Assembly: GCA_052273845.1 (NCBI GenBank)
Contig: DAVZHM010000013.1
Location: 1-30,530, forward strand
Direction of reading: 5' to 3'
Source of the DNA: Fimenecus sp052273845
Lineage (GTDB): Bacteria > Bacillota > Clostridia > Oscillospirales > Acutalibacteraceae
Length of the DNA stretch: 30,530 nucleotides
A program made the translations under genes and the position numbers. Under the pieces are notes generated by a model, which made no database searches, had not been told where the DNA came from, and saw nothing but the letters and a program-made list of their open reading frames with translations. This document shows, piece by piece, positions 15,926 through 22,879 of this stretch (position 1 is its first letter; each line of letters opens with the position of its first letter).

Positions 15926-15945
15926 CGTTTTTTTGGTTTAGTGCA

Positions 15946-16881
15946 TTATGCCTTGCCGGCACAGCCGAGCACGGTTTCGATTTTGTGGGAAACCACACCT
16001 TCAATCGCATCTCTTGCGGGGGTGAGGTACTGTCTGGGGTCGAAATGCGTCGGATTTTCTGCGAAGTGTTTGCGGATAGCTGCTGTCATCGCAATGCGAA
16101 TATCGGAGTCTACGTTGATTTTGCAAACCGCCATGGAAGCCGCTTCGCGAAGCATATCTTCGGGAATACCGATGGCATCGGGCATTTGACCGCCGAACTC
16201 GTTGATGGTTTTCACATCGTCCTGATTGACGGAGCTTGCGCCGTGCAGAACAATCGGGAAACCGGGCAGTTTTTCTTCAACTTCTTTAAGAATGTCGAAA
16301 CGAAGCTGCGGTTTCTGACCGGGTTTGAATTTGTATGCGCCGTGGCTTGTGCCGATGGCGATAGCAAGCGAGTCAACGCCGGTTCTGGTTACGAAATCGT
16401 AAACCTGTTCGGGTTTGGTGAAGTTTGCGTCTTCTGCGCTGACATTGACATCGTCTTCAATGCCTGCCAACTGACCGAGTTCGCCTTCCACGACAACGCC
16501 GTGCGCGTGTGCATATTCTACAACTTTCTTAGTCAGGGCAACGTTTTCCTCGTAAGGCAGGTGGCTGCCGTCAATCATAACGCTTGTGAAACCACCGTCA
16601 ATGCAGGATTTGCAGGTCTCGAAATCGGGACCGTGATCCAAGTGCAAAGCAATCGGCAAACCGGTTTCTTCTGCTGCCGCTTTTACCATCGCAACGAGGT
16701 AATCGTGCGAAGCATATTTTCTTGCGCCTGCGGAGCATTGCAGGATAACGGGCGCGTTGAGTTTCTTCGCCGCGCGGGTGATTCCCTGAATGATTTCCAT
16801 GTTGTTCACGTTGAAAGCACCGATGGCGTAGCCGCCTTCATAGGCTTTCTTGAACATTTCGGTAGTGGTTACTAAAGGCAT
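15946..16881 (-). CDS. fba: Class II fructose-1,6-bisphosphate aldolase
   Basis: Zinc-dependent aldolase cleaving fructose-1,6-bisphosphate to dihydroxyacetone phosphate and glyceraldehyde 3-phosphate in glycolysis. 311 residues. The catalytic Asp82 and zinc ligand His83 are in LHLDHG, with further zinc ligands His180 (GTSHGAYK) and His213 (VLHGASSV). The substrate-binding C-terminal NVDSDIR is intact. It starts at an ATG preceded by AAGGAGTG. Codon use is more restricted than in neighbours, and the promoter is a perfect consensus, both as expected for a very highly expressed enzyme. Confidence 0.97.
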   Translation of the reverse strand: MPLVTTTEMFKKAYEGGYAIGAFNVNNMEIIQGITRAAKKLNAPVILQCSAGARKYASHDYLVAMVKAAAEETGLPIALHLDHGPDFETCKSCIDGGFTSVMIDGSHLPYEENVALTKKVVEYAHAHGVVVEGELGQLAGIEDDVNVSAEDANFTKPEQVYDFVTRTGVDSLAIAIGTSHGAYKFKPGQKPQLRFDILKEVEEKLPGFPIVLHGASSVNQDDVKTINEFGGQMPDAIGIPEDMLREAASMAVCKINVDSDIRIAMTAAIRKHFAENPTHFDPRQYLTPARDAIEGVVSHKIETVLGCAGKA

Positions 16882-16943
16882 ATTTTTTCACTCCTTGAAT
16901 AATTTGCGTCTTTTATTTGCGTGAAAAATCCACGTTCGGATTT

Positions 16944-16972
16944 ATTATACAATATTGTGAAAAGGTTGTCAA
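16944..16972 (-). promoter_or_regulatory. Perfect consensus promoter of fba
   Basis: Minus strand: TTGACA (16967-16972), exactly 17 bp, TATAAT (16944-16949). This is the only promoter in the window with both hexamers perfect. Confidence 0.9.
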
Positions 16973-17023
16973 ACCGTAACGCCAGGCAAAAGAGAGAAAT
17001 ATACTGTTTTGGGGGTGAAAGAT

Positions 17024-18096
17024 TTGGATACTTTTTTCTGTTCCGGGGATTTTTCCGCATTTTCGGCAGCATTCCCGACCGCCGACACAGCAGATTTCTT
17101 TCTTTTACAAGGCGAAAACGAATGGGCAAAGCAAGCCTTATTTTCTGCGATTTGCAAAATTGCCGTCGAGGAAAAACTACCGTTTGTGCGCGTGCTTCAC
17201 GCAGACTCCGCGGCAAAAACCGTTGCCGTTTATCTGCCGCAAGCGCACCGCTTTGCCGCAGACGCCGATTATTTTGCGACGCTCTGTAACAAGCATGAGA
17301 CCGCAAAACGGTACAGCGTGCCCGTATTCGAATATCTTTCACCCGACGGTGAAACTGCCTACGGCGTTTGCGGAAAAGCCGCAGAGGAAGCAACAGCGCG
17401 CGCCACAGCGTTTTTGCGTGTGGCCGCATCCGCCCGAAAAAAGAGCGCCGAAACCCTCGCCGCAAACGCAGACCGTGCAAAATATTGCGGGCGGTGTTGG
17501 AGTTCGTAGATGCCGTTGCGCCGTATGCCCAAGCAAAACGCGGCAAAGTGCTTTTTCGGCGCAATTTGAGCACCGTAACCGCTTGGGGTATACACACGGT
17601 TTACAATCCGTTCCGTCAAAGCAATCTGCGCACAGCGGTACTGCGTGATGTGTACGGTGGAATTTCACCGCTGTTTTTGCAAGGGCTTTCCACCGCCTGC
17701 ACCGAAATCGGTATTGATGTGTGCCTTTACACAGAACCGCTGTCCGAAACGCCCGCACATTTGGTTTTGCCCGCGTGTAATTTGGCGTTTTTCACTGAAA
17801 ATGATTTACACCCTTTCCCGTTTCGTGCGTGCGGAGAACTCGGCGCAAGCCGTTTCATCAAGCGTTCTGCCGCACGGGCGGTTTTGCCCGATTTGAAGAA
17901 TTTGCACGCAGAGGCAGACGACGCTTTGGAATGCGCCTCGTTTTCGCTGTATGAAGCAGACGAAGCACAAAGCGTTTTGCGCCGTATTGAAGAAAACGCG
18001 ACCGACCGCACCGCGCTCAGCACGGTGCAGGAATGCCTTTTGCGAGACTTTTTTGATTTTCGTCATTTTGCTGAAAAAGAAAATAATTTTAAGTGA
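17024..18096 (+). pseudogene. Frameshifted PRK06851-like protein with degenerate P-loop
   Basis: Two overlapping frames form one protein. The first (from a TTG at 17024, six bases after GGGGGTG) ends at 17509. The second is coherent from about 17480 to 18096. Adding one A to the A4 run at 17479-17482 joins ...NADRAK to ILRAVLEF... and gives about 357 residues, the size of PRK06851-type putative ATPases. The resemblance is by layout: an N-terminal strand leading to a P-loop position, a HADS-type loop, and the late VCLYTEPL...HLVLPACNLAFFTEN-HPF segment that matches the family's closing region in my memory. The Walker A position reads GENEWAKQ: Lys is retained but the second Gly and the Ser/Thr are lost, so ATP binding is doubtful. 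It may be a dying gene, a non-ATPase homologue, or intact with a base-call error. Confidence 0.6.
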
Positions 18097-18110
18097 ATAT
18101 AAATTCACTT
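18091..18110 (+). terminator. Terminator overlapping the stop of the PRK06851-like gene
   Basis: AAGTGAAT/ATTCACTT with an ATAA loop, followed by TTTATC. The stop codon TGA lies inside the 5' arm. Confidence 0.6.
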
Positions 18111-18111
18111 T

Positions 18112-18144
18112 TTATCAAGGTTTTATCGGGAAAACCCTTGATAA
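18112..18144 (+). repeat. Second hairpin in the same intergenic gap
   Basis: TTATCAAGG (18112-18120) pairs with CCTTGATAA (18136-18144). The stem extends inward through GTTTT/AAAAC with a bulged C. No U run follows. Possibly a backup terminator or RNA-stabilising stem. Confidence 0.45.
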
Positions 18145-18235
18145 TGCGTTGTTTCTTCACTTATTCGTTCTGAATGTTCAAAAATTTTATTGTTATTATT
18201 CACAAAAATTTTAAAAAATAATTGTGCAAAAACAC

Positions 18236-18264
18236 TTGACAAATCCGTCAAACGGGTGTATGAT
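18236..18264 (+). promoter_or_regulatory. Near-perfect promoter of the 41-residue gene
   Basis: TTGACA (18236-18241), 17-bp spacer, TATGAT (18259-18264). The leader is short, about 25 bases, and carries GGAAAGGAGTG. Confidence 0.85.
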
Positions 18265-18296
18265 ACAGTCACAATCAAAGGAAAGGAGTGACAGAT

Positions 18297-18422
18297 ATGG
18301 CAGATTATGCAGCATACAAAGAGGCTTATGAGTTGCAGCTGATTGATGAGTTGGCAAACGAAAAATTCTCTTGGAGTTCCCTGTTGAAAGCATTCCAACT
18401 TGCCGCGCTTACAAACGCTTAA
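18297..18422 (+). CDS. Small acidic protein of 41 residues
   Basis: An ATG eight bases after AAAGGAGTG opens a frame of 41 codons, beginning MADYAAYKEAYELQLIDEL and ending QLAALTNA before TAA. The peptide is acidic in its first half and probably one or two amphipathic helices, with a central FSWSSLLKAF. It has no signal peptide, membrane segment or cysteine. The promoter is close to consensus and the ribosome binding site is excellent, so it is very likely expressed, probably strongly. It is monocistronic: hairpins follow at 18455-18468 and 18513-18555. Function unknown. Confidence 0.75.
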   Translation: MADYAAYKEAYELQLIDELANEKFSWSSLLKAFQLAALTNA

Positions 18423-18512
18423 AGTCGGGGTCTTTCTCCAAAACTTGCCCATATCCCGCGCAAGCGGGTTTATATATATGTTTTCCCCCTCTCTTTTTTA
18501 TACAACTCATAG

Positions 18513-18555
18513 CAGATAAAACCCCTGTGCCATTTTGGTGCAGGGGTTTTATCTG
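18513..18555. terminator. Strong bidirectional terminator
   Basis: Perfect 15-bp inverted repeat CAGATAAAACCCCTG/CAGGGGTTTTATCTG with further inner pairing. The GGGG-TTTTAT order reads as a terminator from both sides, ending the 41-residue gene on the plus strand. A smaller hairpin (CCCGC-GCAA-GCGGG, 18455-18468, followed by TTTATATAT) precedes it. Confidence 0.75.
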
Positions 18556-18583
18556 TCTGTATGCAAAAAGGAGCCTATACAAA

Positions 18584-18610
18584 TGCCCCACACGAAATTC
18601 GCGCGGGGCA
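18584..18610 (-). terminator. Hairpin after the M23 peptidase gene
   Basis: TGCCCC/GGGGCA with further pairing inward through CGAAATTCG. The minus strand continues ATTTGTAT. It is 26 bases past the stop. Confidence 0.55.
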
Positions 18611-18636
18611 CAAGATGCTTTACTGTTGTTTTTGGA

Positions 18637-20352
18637 TTATCTGCCGAGATACGGCATAGGATTGACGCGGTTGCCGTTGATACGCACTTCAAAGTGCAAA
18701 TGCGGCCCCGTAACGTTACCCGTAGAGCCAATGTTGCCGAGCGCCTGCCCCGCCGAGACTTTTTGCCCCGCCGAGACTTTCAACGAGCCGCGCAGCATAT
18801 GCGCATACAGCGTGGTAACCCCGTTGCCGTGGTTGATAATCACATGATACCCGTAACTCGAATGATACCCTGCCGTGACCACGGTGCCGCTGCCTGCCGC
18901 CACAACCGGCGCACCGGTACTGCCGCCGCCGGGTTTTACGATATCAATGCCGCCATGGGAACCGGAACGACGATACCCGAATCCCGAAGAAACGGAATAC
19001 GCCCCCACCGCAGGCCAAATAAAGCGCCCGCCGTAACTTGTGGTGGAATACGAACCCGAATACCCCGAATAGCCCGAGTACGAGGACTTTTTGGTACCGA
19101 CCTGAATCACTTCGTCCACCGGTTCGCGCGTAGTTTCCCGCGAAACCTCTTTTACAGAGGTGCGCACGCCGTCCACATAGGTAACAAGTTCCGTGATAAC
19201 CTGTTCGCCCTCAACGCCCTTTTGCTTGGTGCGCTTTGTGCCGGAATACAAACTCGCAGTTTCTTCTTTCACCGTTTGATACGGCACGGACACCGTGCGT
19301 GTTTCCGTTTTGGTCACCTGCACCTGAATATAACTGACTTCACGCGAAATCAAAAGTTGCTGACCGAGTTTAATCATCTCCCCCACGCCGGGGTTCAGCG
19401 CGAACAATTCTGCCGTGGAAAGTCCGAATTTTTGCGCGATGCCCGAAATGGTATCGCCCGCTTCCACGGTGTAATACTGTGCCGCTTCTTTTTTGGAATT
19501 GAGTTGTTGCGCCAAGCGGCTTGCATCCCAAACCGTTTCCGTGCCGTCGGGGTACAGGCCCTGCACATACGAAATATCTTCCACAAAACCGACTACGGCG
19601 TTTTCATCATCAGTTTCATAATTGCGCAGAATATTGTCAAACACCGCCGTGGCGTCTGTTTCGTTCTTCACCGCACACAAAAACACATCGTCAATATAAA
19701 TGCCGCAAGCATTGGTCACCTTGCGGTTGCTTCGCTCGATAATTTCATCACAAAGCACCGCCGCGTCGCGAAGTTCGCTGCGCTTAACCGGCTTAATGGC
19801 ATACCCCGCGGATTCGTTCACCGTTGCACTTTCCACTTTGGCAGCGGTCGCCAAACGCGCCGACGCCTGTTCCTGCGCTTCGTGATACACCGCTTCGCTT
19901 TCCACATAGCCGATAACCGAATCGTTGTATGTGACTTCCAAAGCCAATGTACGGTCGGAATACTGCCCGATTACCACGCACAAAAGCACAAACGCCGCAA
20001 TCGGCAACCCTGTATTCACCGCAAAGCGAAACACCGTGCCGTGCCGCCCCAGCGCTTTGCGCGCATAAGTGTGAAACAGTTTCGGGGCGTTTTTACGGTC
20101 ATTTTTCCAAATATCCCGTATTTTCGCCTGCACGCGGCGGATATCCGAAAACAAATCTTTCACTTCCGCCGTCACGCGGCGCACCGCGGCAGACACAAGC
20201 CGCGCGGCCCAAAAGAACAGCGCGGTCAATACCGTGCCGATGGCTTTCAGCGGAATTTTCAGTTTGTGGAACACAAAGCGAAACGCGTCGCGCAGTAAAT
20301 ATCCGCTTTTTAAGCCGAGAAAATATATATTTTTGTAAAACACATCAAACAT
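18637..20352 (-). CDS. Membrane-anchored LysM-G5-M23 peptidoglycan peptidase
   Basis: 571 residues. A basic N-terminal cytoplasmic region of about 110 residues precedes a membrane helix (110-130). The extracellular part has a region of about 160 residues, then LysM (293-337, YTVEAGDTISGIA...LNPGV), G5 (about 338-420), a Ser/Tyr/Gly spacer with repeated SGY, and an M23 (LytM-type) metalloendopeptidase domain. Zinc ligands His466 and Asp470 (HGGIDI) and His553 are present, with His518 (YAHM) and His551 (GPHLHFEV). It cuts peptide bridges of the cell wall and binds glycan through LysM. I chose the ATG at 20352 because AAGAGG and a promoter lie just upstream; the open frame continues across that promoter but encodes nothing plausible. 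The long basic cytoplasmic segment is unusual for this class. Confidence 0.94.
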   Translation of the reverse strand: MFDVFYKNIYFLGLKSGYLLRDAFRFVFHKLKIPLKAIGTVLTALFFWAARLVSAAVRRVTAEVKDLFSDIRRVQAKIRDIWKNDRKNAPKLFHTYARKALGRHGTVFRFAVNTGLPIAAFVLLCVVIGQYSDRTLALEVTYNDSVIGYVESEAVYHEAQEQASARLATAAKVESATVNESAGYAIKPVKRSELRDAAVLCDEIIERSNRKVTNACGIYIDDVFLCAVKNETDATAVFDNILRNYETDDENAVVGFVEDISYVQGLYPDGTETVWDASRLAQQLNSKKEAAQYYTVEAGDTISGIAQKFGLSTAELFALNPGVGEMIKLGQQLLISREVSYIQVQVTKTETRTVSVPYQTVKEETASLYSGTKRTKQKGVEGEQVITELVTYVDGVRTSVKEVSRETTREPVDEVIQVGTKKSSYSGYSGYSGSYSTTSYGGRFIWPAVGAYSVSSGFGYRRSGSHGGIDIVKPGGGSTGAPVVAAGSGTVVTAGYHSSYGYHVIINHGNGVTTLYAHMLRGSLKVSAGQKVSAGQALGNIGSTGNVTGPHLHFEVRINGNRVNPMPYLGR

Positions 20353-20430
20353 TTTGAACCTCTTTCTGCCGCTTCGCAACAGACAAAAACCAACCGTGCA
20401 AAACGGAAAAAAGTAAATTATACGAAGTAT

Positions 20431-20459
20431 AGTATAGCACGGTTTTATGTAAAATTCAA
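20431..20459 (-). promoter_or_regulatory. Promoter of the M23 peptidase gene
   Basis: Minus strand: TTGAAT (20454-20459), 17-bp spacer, TATACT (20431-20436). Confidence 0.7.
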
Positions 20460-20499
20460 GAGCGCGCCCAAAGGCACGCGCATCCGCAAGCGAAAACAA

Positions 20500-20541
20500 A
20501 AAGAAAAGAGCGCGTGCAAAACCGCACACACTCTTTTCTTT
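20500..20541 (-). terminator. Terminator after the DUF3048 gene
   Basis: Arms AAAGAAAAGAG and CTCTTTTCTTT with an inner GTGC/GCAC stem. On the minus strand the 3' side runs into CTTTTTGTTTTC. Confidence 0.75.
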
Positions 20542-20585
20542 GTCGGAAAACACCGCTATAAAAACACATTTATGAAAACACAGTA

Positions 20586-21647
20586 TTATGCAATCACGGT
20601 TGCGCCGCTGTTGGAAGCGGGCACAAAGCCGATCCACATTTTACCGGTATTCAGTTGCAGTTGGGCACCGCTTTCATCGGTCAGTTTGAGCGGTGCGGTC
20701 GGGGTGGAAGCCGCCCCCTTTGACCATTTGATATTCTGATACGTTCCGTTGGAAACATAAACGCCCGTGCCGCTTGACAAATCCCAATCCTTATGTTTAT
20801 CCGAGCCGGGCACGCCGCTGACATTTGTATACAAAATCAGCACGTTCGAGACCGCCATGGTCGTGCCGTTTGCATCCTTCATTTCGGAAGAATTCATATA
20901 GTTGTAATACAAGCCGTCCTCGGCGTTATACTTAAAGGTATGTTTATACGCGTTTGAGAATACCGCCAAAACGCTGTTGCAAGTCCCGCCCGAAAGCGTT
21001 TGCTTTGTATCCGCAAAGGCAAAAGGTGAAGCGTTCGCTTCCTTTATATCGGTACGCAAACCCTTGTCGGAAATGGCTTTTCGAATATTTTCGCCCGTTG
21101 TATAGGCAGTATGTTCCTTTGCCACTTTTCGGGAATTGTCGCGCGCGAAATAGGAGCCGGCATACAAGCCGTCAATATCGTCCACACCGTCATTTTTCAA
21201 AGTGTCATAAGCATATGTGCTGCCGCCGAAATGGACATAAATCGCGTCAAAGCCTTCTGCCAATTCCACATAATCGTGCCGTGCACTGCGTGTGGGGCCG
21301 ACCTTCGGAATATCCTGCGTATCGGCGTACAGCCACATCATACGCGTAATGCCGCCTTCCACAACGCCCTCTACGACCACATCAGGCGTGCTCAATCCCC
21401 ATTGCGGACGCGCTTCGGGGGAGTTTTCCACCATAATTGCCACGGGGCGTTTGCCGATTGCCTCTGTACGCAGTTCCAATCCCGTCAAGGGATTTTGATT
21501 TGTGGGTTTTGCCGCAGTCGAGGTTTCCGTGGTGGACGGTACTTCTTCTATCGGCGTTTCTTTTTTGCCGCACGCCGTAAAAATCGAAGCGACCAAAGCC
21601 GCGCACAAAAGCGCGGAAAAAATTCGTTTTGTTATTTGTTTGCTCAT
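20586..21647 (-). CDS. DUF3048 (YerB-like) lipoprotein
   Basis: 353-residue lipoprotein. The signal peptide ends in SIFTAC with the lipidated Cys at 26, then a Thr/Glu/Pro spacer. The DUF3048 N-terminal domain begins at about NPLTGLE and includes RPVAIMVENSPEARPQWGLS, VVEGGITRM and VGPTRSARHDY; the C-terminal DUF3048 domain ends at KMWIGFVPA. The family (Bacillus YerB) is extracytoplasmic and of unknown activity. The ATG at 21647 has AAAGGG six bases upstream and is preferred over one five codons earlier. Monocistronic. Confidence 0.92.
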   Translation of the reverse strand: MSKQITKRIFSALLCAALVASIFTACGKKETPIEEVPSTTETSTAAKPTNQNPLTGLELRTEAIGKRPVAIMVENSPEARPQWGLSTPDVVVEGVVEGGITRMMWLYADTQDIPKVGPTRSARHDYVELAEGFDAIYVHFGGSTYAYDTLKNDGVDDIDGLYAGSYFARDNSRKVAKEHTAYTTGENIRKAISDKGLRTDIKEANASPFAFADTKQTLSGGTCNSVLAVFSNAYKHTFKYNAEDGLYYNYMNSSEMKDANGTTMAVSNVLILYTNVSGVPGSDKHKDWDLSSGTGVYVSNGTYQNIKWSKGAASTPTAPLKLTDESGAQLQLNTGKMWIGFVPASNSGATVIA

Positions 21648-21686
21648 GGGATTCCCTTTCATTTCTCACACGAATATTCTTTATTT

Positions 21687-21726
21687 ATTGTACCACAAAC
21701 GGGAAATATTGCAAGCCGTTTCCCGT
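21687..21726 (-). promoter_or_regulatory. Promoter of the DUF3048 gene with an overlapping inverted repeat
   Basis: Minus strand: TTGCAA (21709-21714), 16-bp spacer, extended -10 TGGTACAAT (TACAAT at 21687-21692). The inverted repeat ACGGGAAA (21699-21706) / TTTCCCGT (21719-21726) brackets the -35 box, a position suited to a repressor. Confidence 0.6.
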
Positions 21727-21813
21727 AATTTACAAAAAATATGGGTGTGCATACAAAAACGCGCGCTATATATTGTGTATTTTGCCGTATGGACGGCAGG
21801 TTGCGCCCCGCAC

Positions 21814-21842
21814 TTGTCCGAACGAAAAAAATCTGCTATACT
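21814..21842 (+). promoter_or_regulatory. Promoter of the PAP2 gene
   Basis: TTGTCC (21814-21819), 17-bp spacer, TATACT (21837-21842). It leaves a very short leader of about 16 bases before the TTG start. Confidence 0.65.
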
Positions 21843-21864
21843 GAAAGCAAAAGAGGTGAGGCAT

Positions 21865-22359
21865 TTGACGCGCGAACAATATGCGAAATGGAGTCAACCG
21901 TTTCGCAAAAGCCGAAAATTGCGGCAGGCGCTTGTCTATACAGATTTGCTTTTAACGGGCCTTGTGTACCTTTCGTACCCCGTTTTGCTTTGCGTTTTGT
22001 TTTTCACAAAAGATGTGCGGCTGTGGCGATGCTTTTTCGTGCCGTTCATCTCCTTTTTGGCGGTCAGCGGACTGCGAAAGTTAATTGACGCCGAACGCCC
22101 GTATGAAAAACTGCATTTTCAGCCGATAATCCGCAAAGAAAAACACGGCGAATCATTCCCGAGCCGCCATGTGTTCTCTGTATTCGTAATCGCCCTTGCG
22201 TTTTACTACACCTTTTGGCCCGTCGGCATTGTTTTAACCGTGTTCGGCGTTTTGTTAGCCGCCGTTCGGGTTTTGGGTGGCGTACATTTTCCGCGCGATG
22301 TGCTCGCAGGCGCCGCAATCGGCATTTTTGCAGGGGTGTTGGGATTTTTCGTGCTATAA
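21865..22359 (+). CDS. PAP2-family membrane phosphatase
   Basis: 164-residue integral membrane phosphatase of the PAP2 superfamily, which includes undecaprenyl-pyrophosphate and phosphatidic acid phosphatases. All three motifs are present: K-L-I-D-A-E-R-P; FPSRHVFS with the catalytic His; and R-V-L-G-G-V-H-F-P-R-D. Four to five hydrophobic segments surround them. Recycling of the lipid carrier for peptidoglycan is a plausible role but is not shown. The start is inferred as TTG at 21865, after AGAGGTGAGG; no in-frame ATG fits. The stop overlaps the convergent GNAT gene by six bases. Confidence 0.88.
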   Translation: MTREQYAKWSQPFRKSRKLRQALVYTDLLLTGLVYLSYPVLLCVLFFTKDVRLWRCFFVPFISFLAVSGLRKLIDAERPYEKLHFQPIIRKEKHGESFPSRHVFSVFVIALAFYYTFWPVGIVLTVFGVLLAAVRVLGGVHFPRDVLAGAAIGIFAGVLGFFVL

Positions 22360-22824
22360 AATAATCTCCATATACTGCCGCTGTTTTTGCATACCGATTG
22401 CCTCATAAAAGCGAATGGCATTCTCGTTGCATGCCCAAACATTCAAATCGAGATTATAACAACCGAGTGCCCGCGCTTCCTCTGCGGCACGCGCCATCAG
22501 CGCTTTGCCGATGCCGCCGCGCTGTGCGGTTTTATCCACGCACAAATCGTCCACATACAGCGTGCGGTAGGGATGCTGTGCGAAAAAGGGGTCGTCCTTT
22601 TCTTTCAAAACGCACATCACATAGCCGTTGACGCGGCCATTTTCATCGACAGACACAAAAATACGCTCGTCCGCCTTGCGGAATTTCTCACACAGGGCAG
22701 GAACATCGTATTTCGGATTTTCGCCCGAAAAAATATCGGGGCGCCCCTCGTGGTGCAACTGCACAATGTCTTTCAGCAGTTCGTGCACGCGCGGTGCGTC
22801 TTTTTCTTCTGCTTTGCGAATCAT
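22354..22824 (-). CDS. GNAT-family N-acetyltransferase
   Basis: 156 residues. It begins with the family's typical first strand (MIRKAEEKDAPRVHELL). The central strand YVDDLCVD is followed by the acetyl-CoA loop QRGGIGKAL (about 101-109), and the late ENAIRFYEAIGM closes the fold. The acceptor cannot be told; the layout is like enzymes that acetylate amines of small molecules or protein N-termini. AGAGGG precedes the ATG. It lies 55 bases beyond glgA in the same direction with a hairpin between, so it may or may not belong to the glycogen transcript. Confidence 0.9.
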   Translation of the reverse strand: MIRKAEEKDAPRVHELLKDIVQLHHEGRPDIFSGENPKYDVPALCEKFRKADERIFVSVDENGRVNGYVMCVLKEKDDPFFAQHPYRTLYVDDLCVDKTAQRGGIGKALMARAAEEARALGCYNLDLNVWACNENAIRFYEAIGMQKQRQYMEIIL

Positions 22825-22849
22825 AAAATACCCTCTTGTTATAAATATT

Positions 22850-22871
22850 GGGGCGGACTTTTGTCCGCCCC
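22850..22871. repeat. Hairpin between glgA and the GNAT gene
   Basis: Perfect 9-bp stem GGGGCGGAC/GTCCGCCCC with a 4-nt loop. On the minus strand, where both neighbours are transcribed, the 3' side is AATATTTAT and lacks a U run. It is probably an inefficient terminator or a stabilising 3' stem. The plus-strand flank (GCTTTTGTTT) would suit a terminator, but no plus-strand gene ends here apart from PAP2, about 490 bases upstream. Confidence 0.5.
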
Positions 22872-22879
22872 GCTTTTGT

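Noticed and set aside
17470..17510. Programmed -1 frameshift
   Set aside because: The A4 run is not a standard slippery heptamer and I see no strong downstream stem or internal Shine-Dalgarno at the right distance. Mutation or sequence error is simpler.
18535..20298. Open plus-strand frame of 587 codons
   Set aside because: It lies antisense to the M23 peptidase gene, whose zinc ligands and domains are all intact. The antisense product is rich in Arg/His/Phe with no domain logic.
20353..20637. Longer start for the M23 peptidase
   Set aside because: The extra 95 codons cross a good promoter and encode Cys/Phe-rich nonsense. AAGAGG sits before the ATG at 20352.
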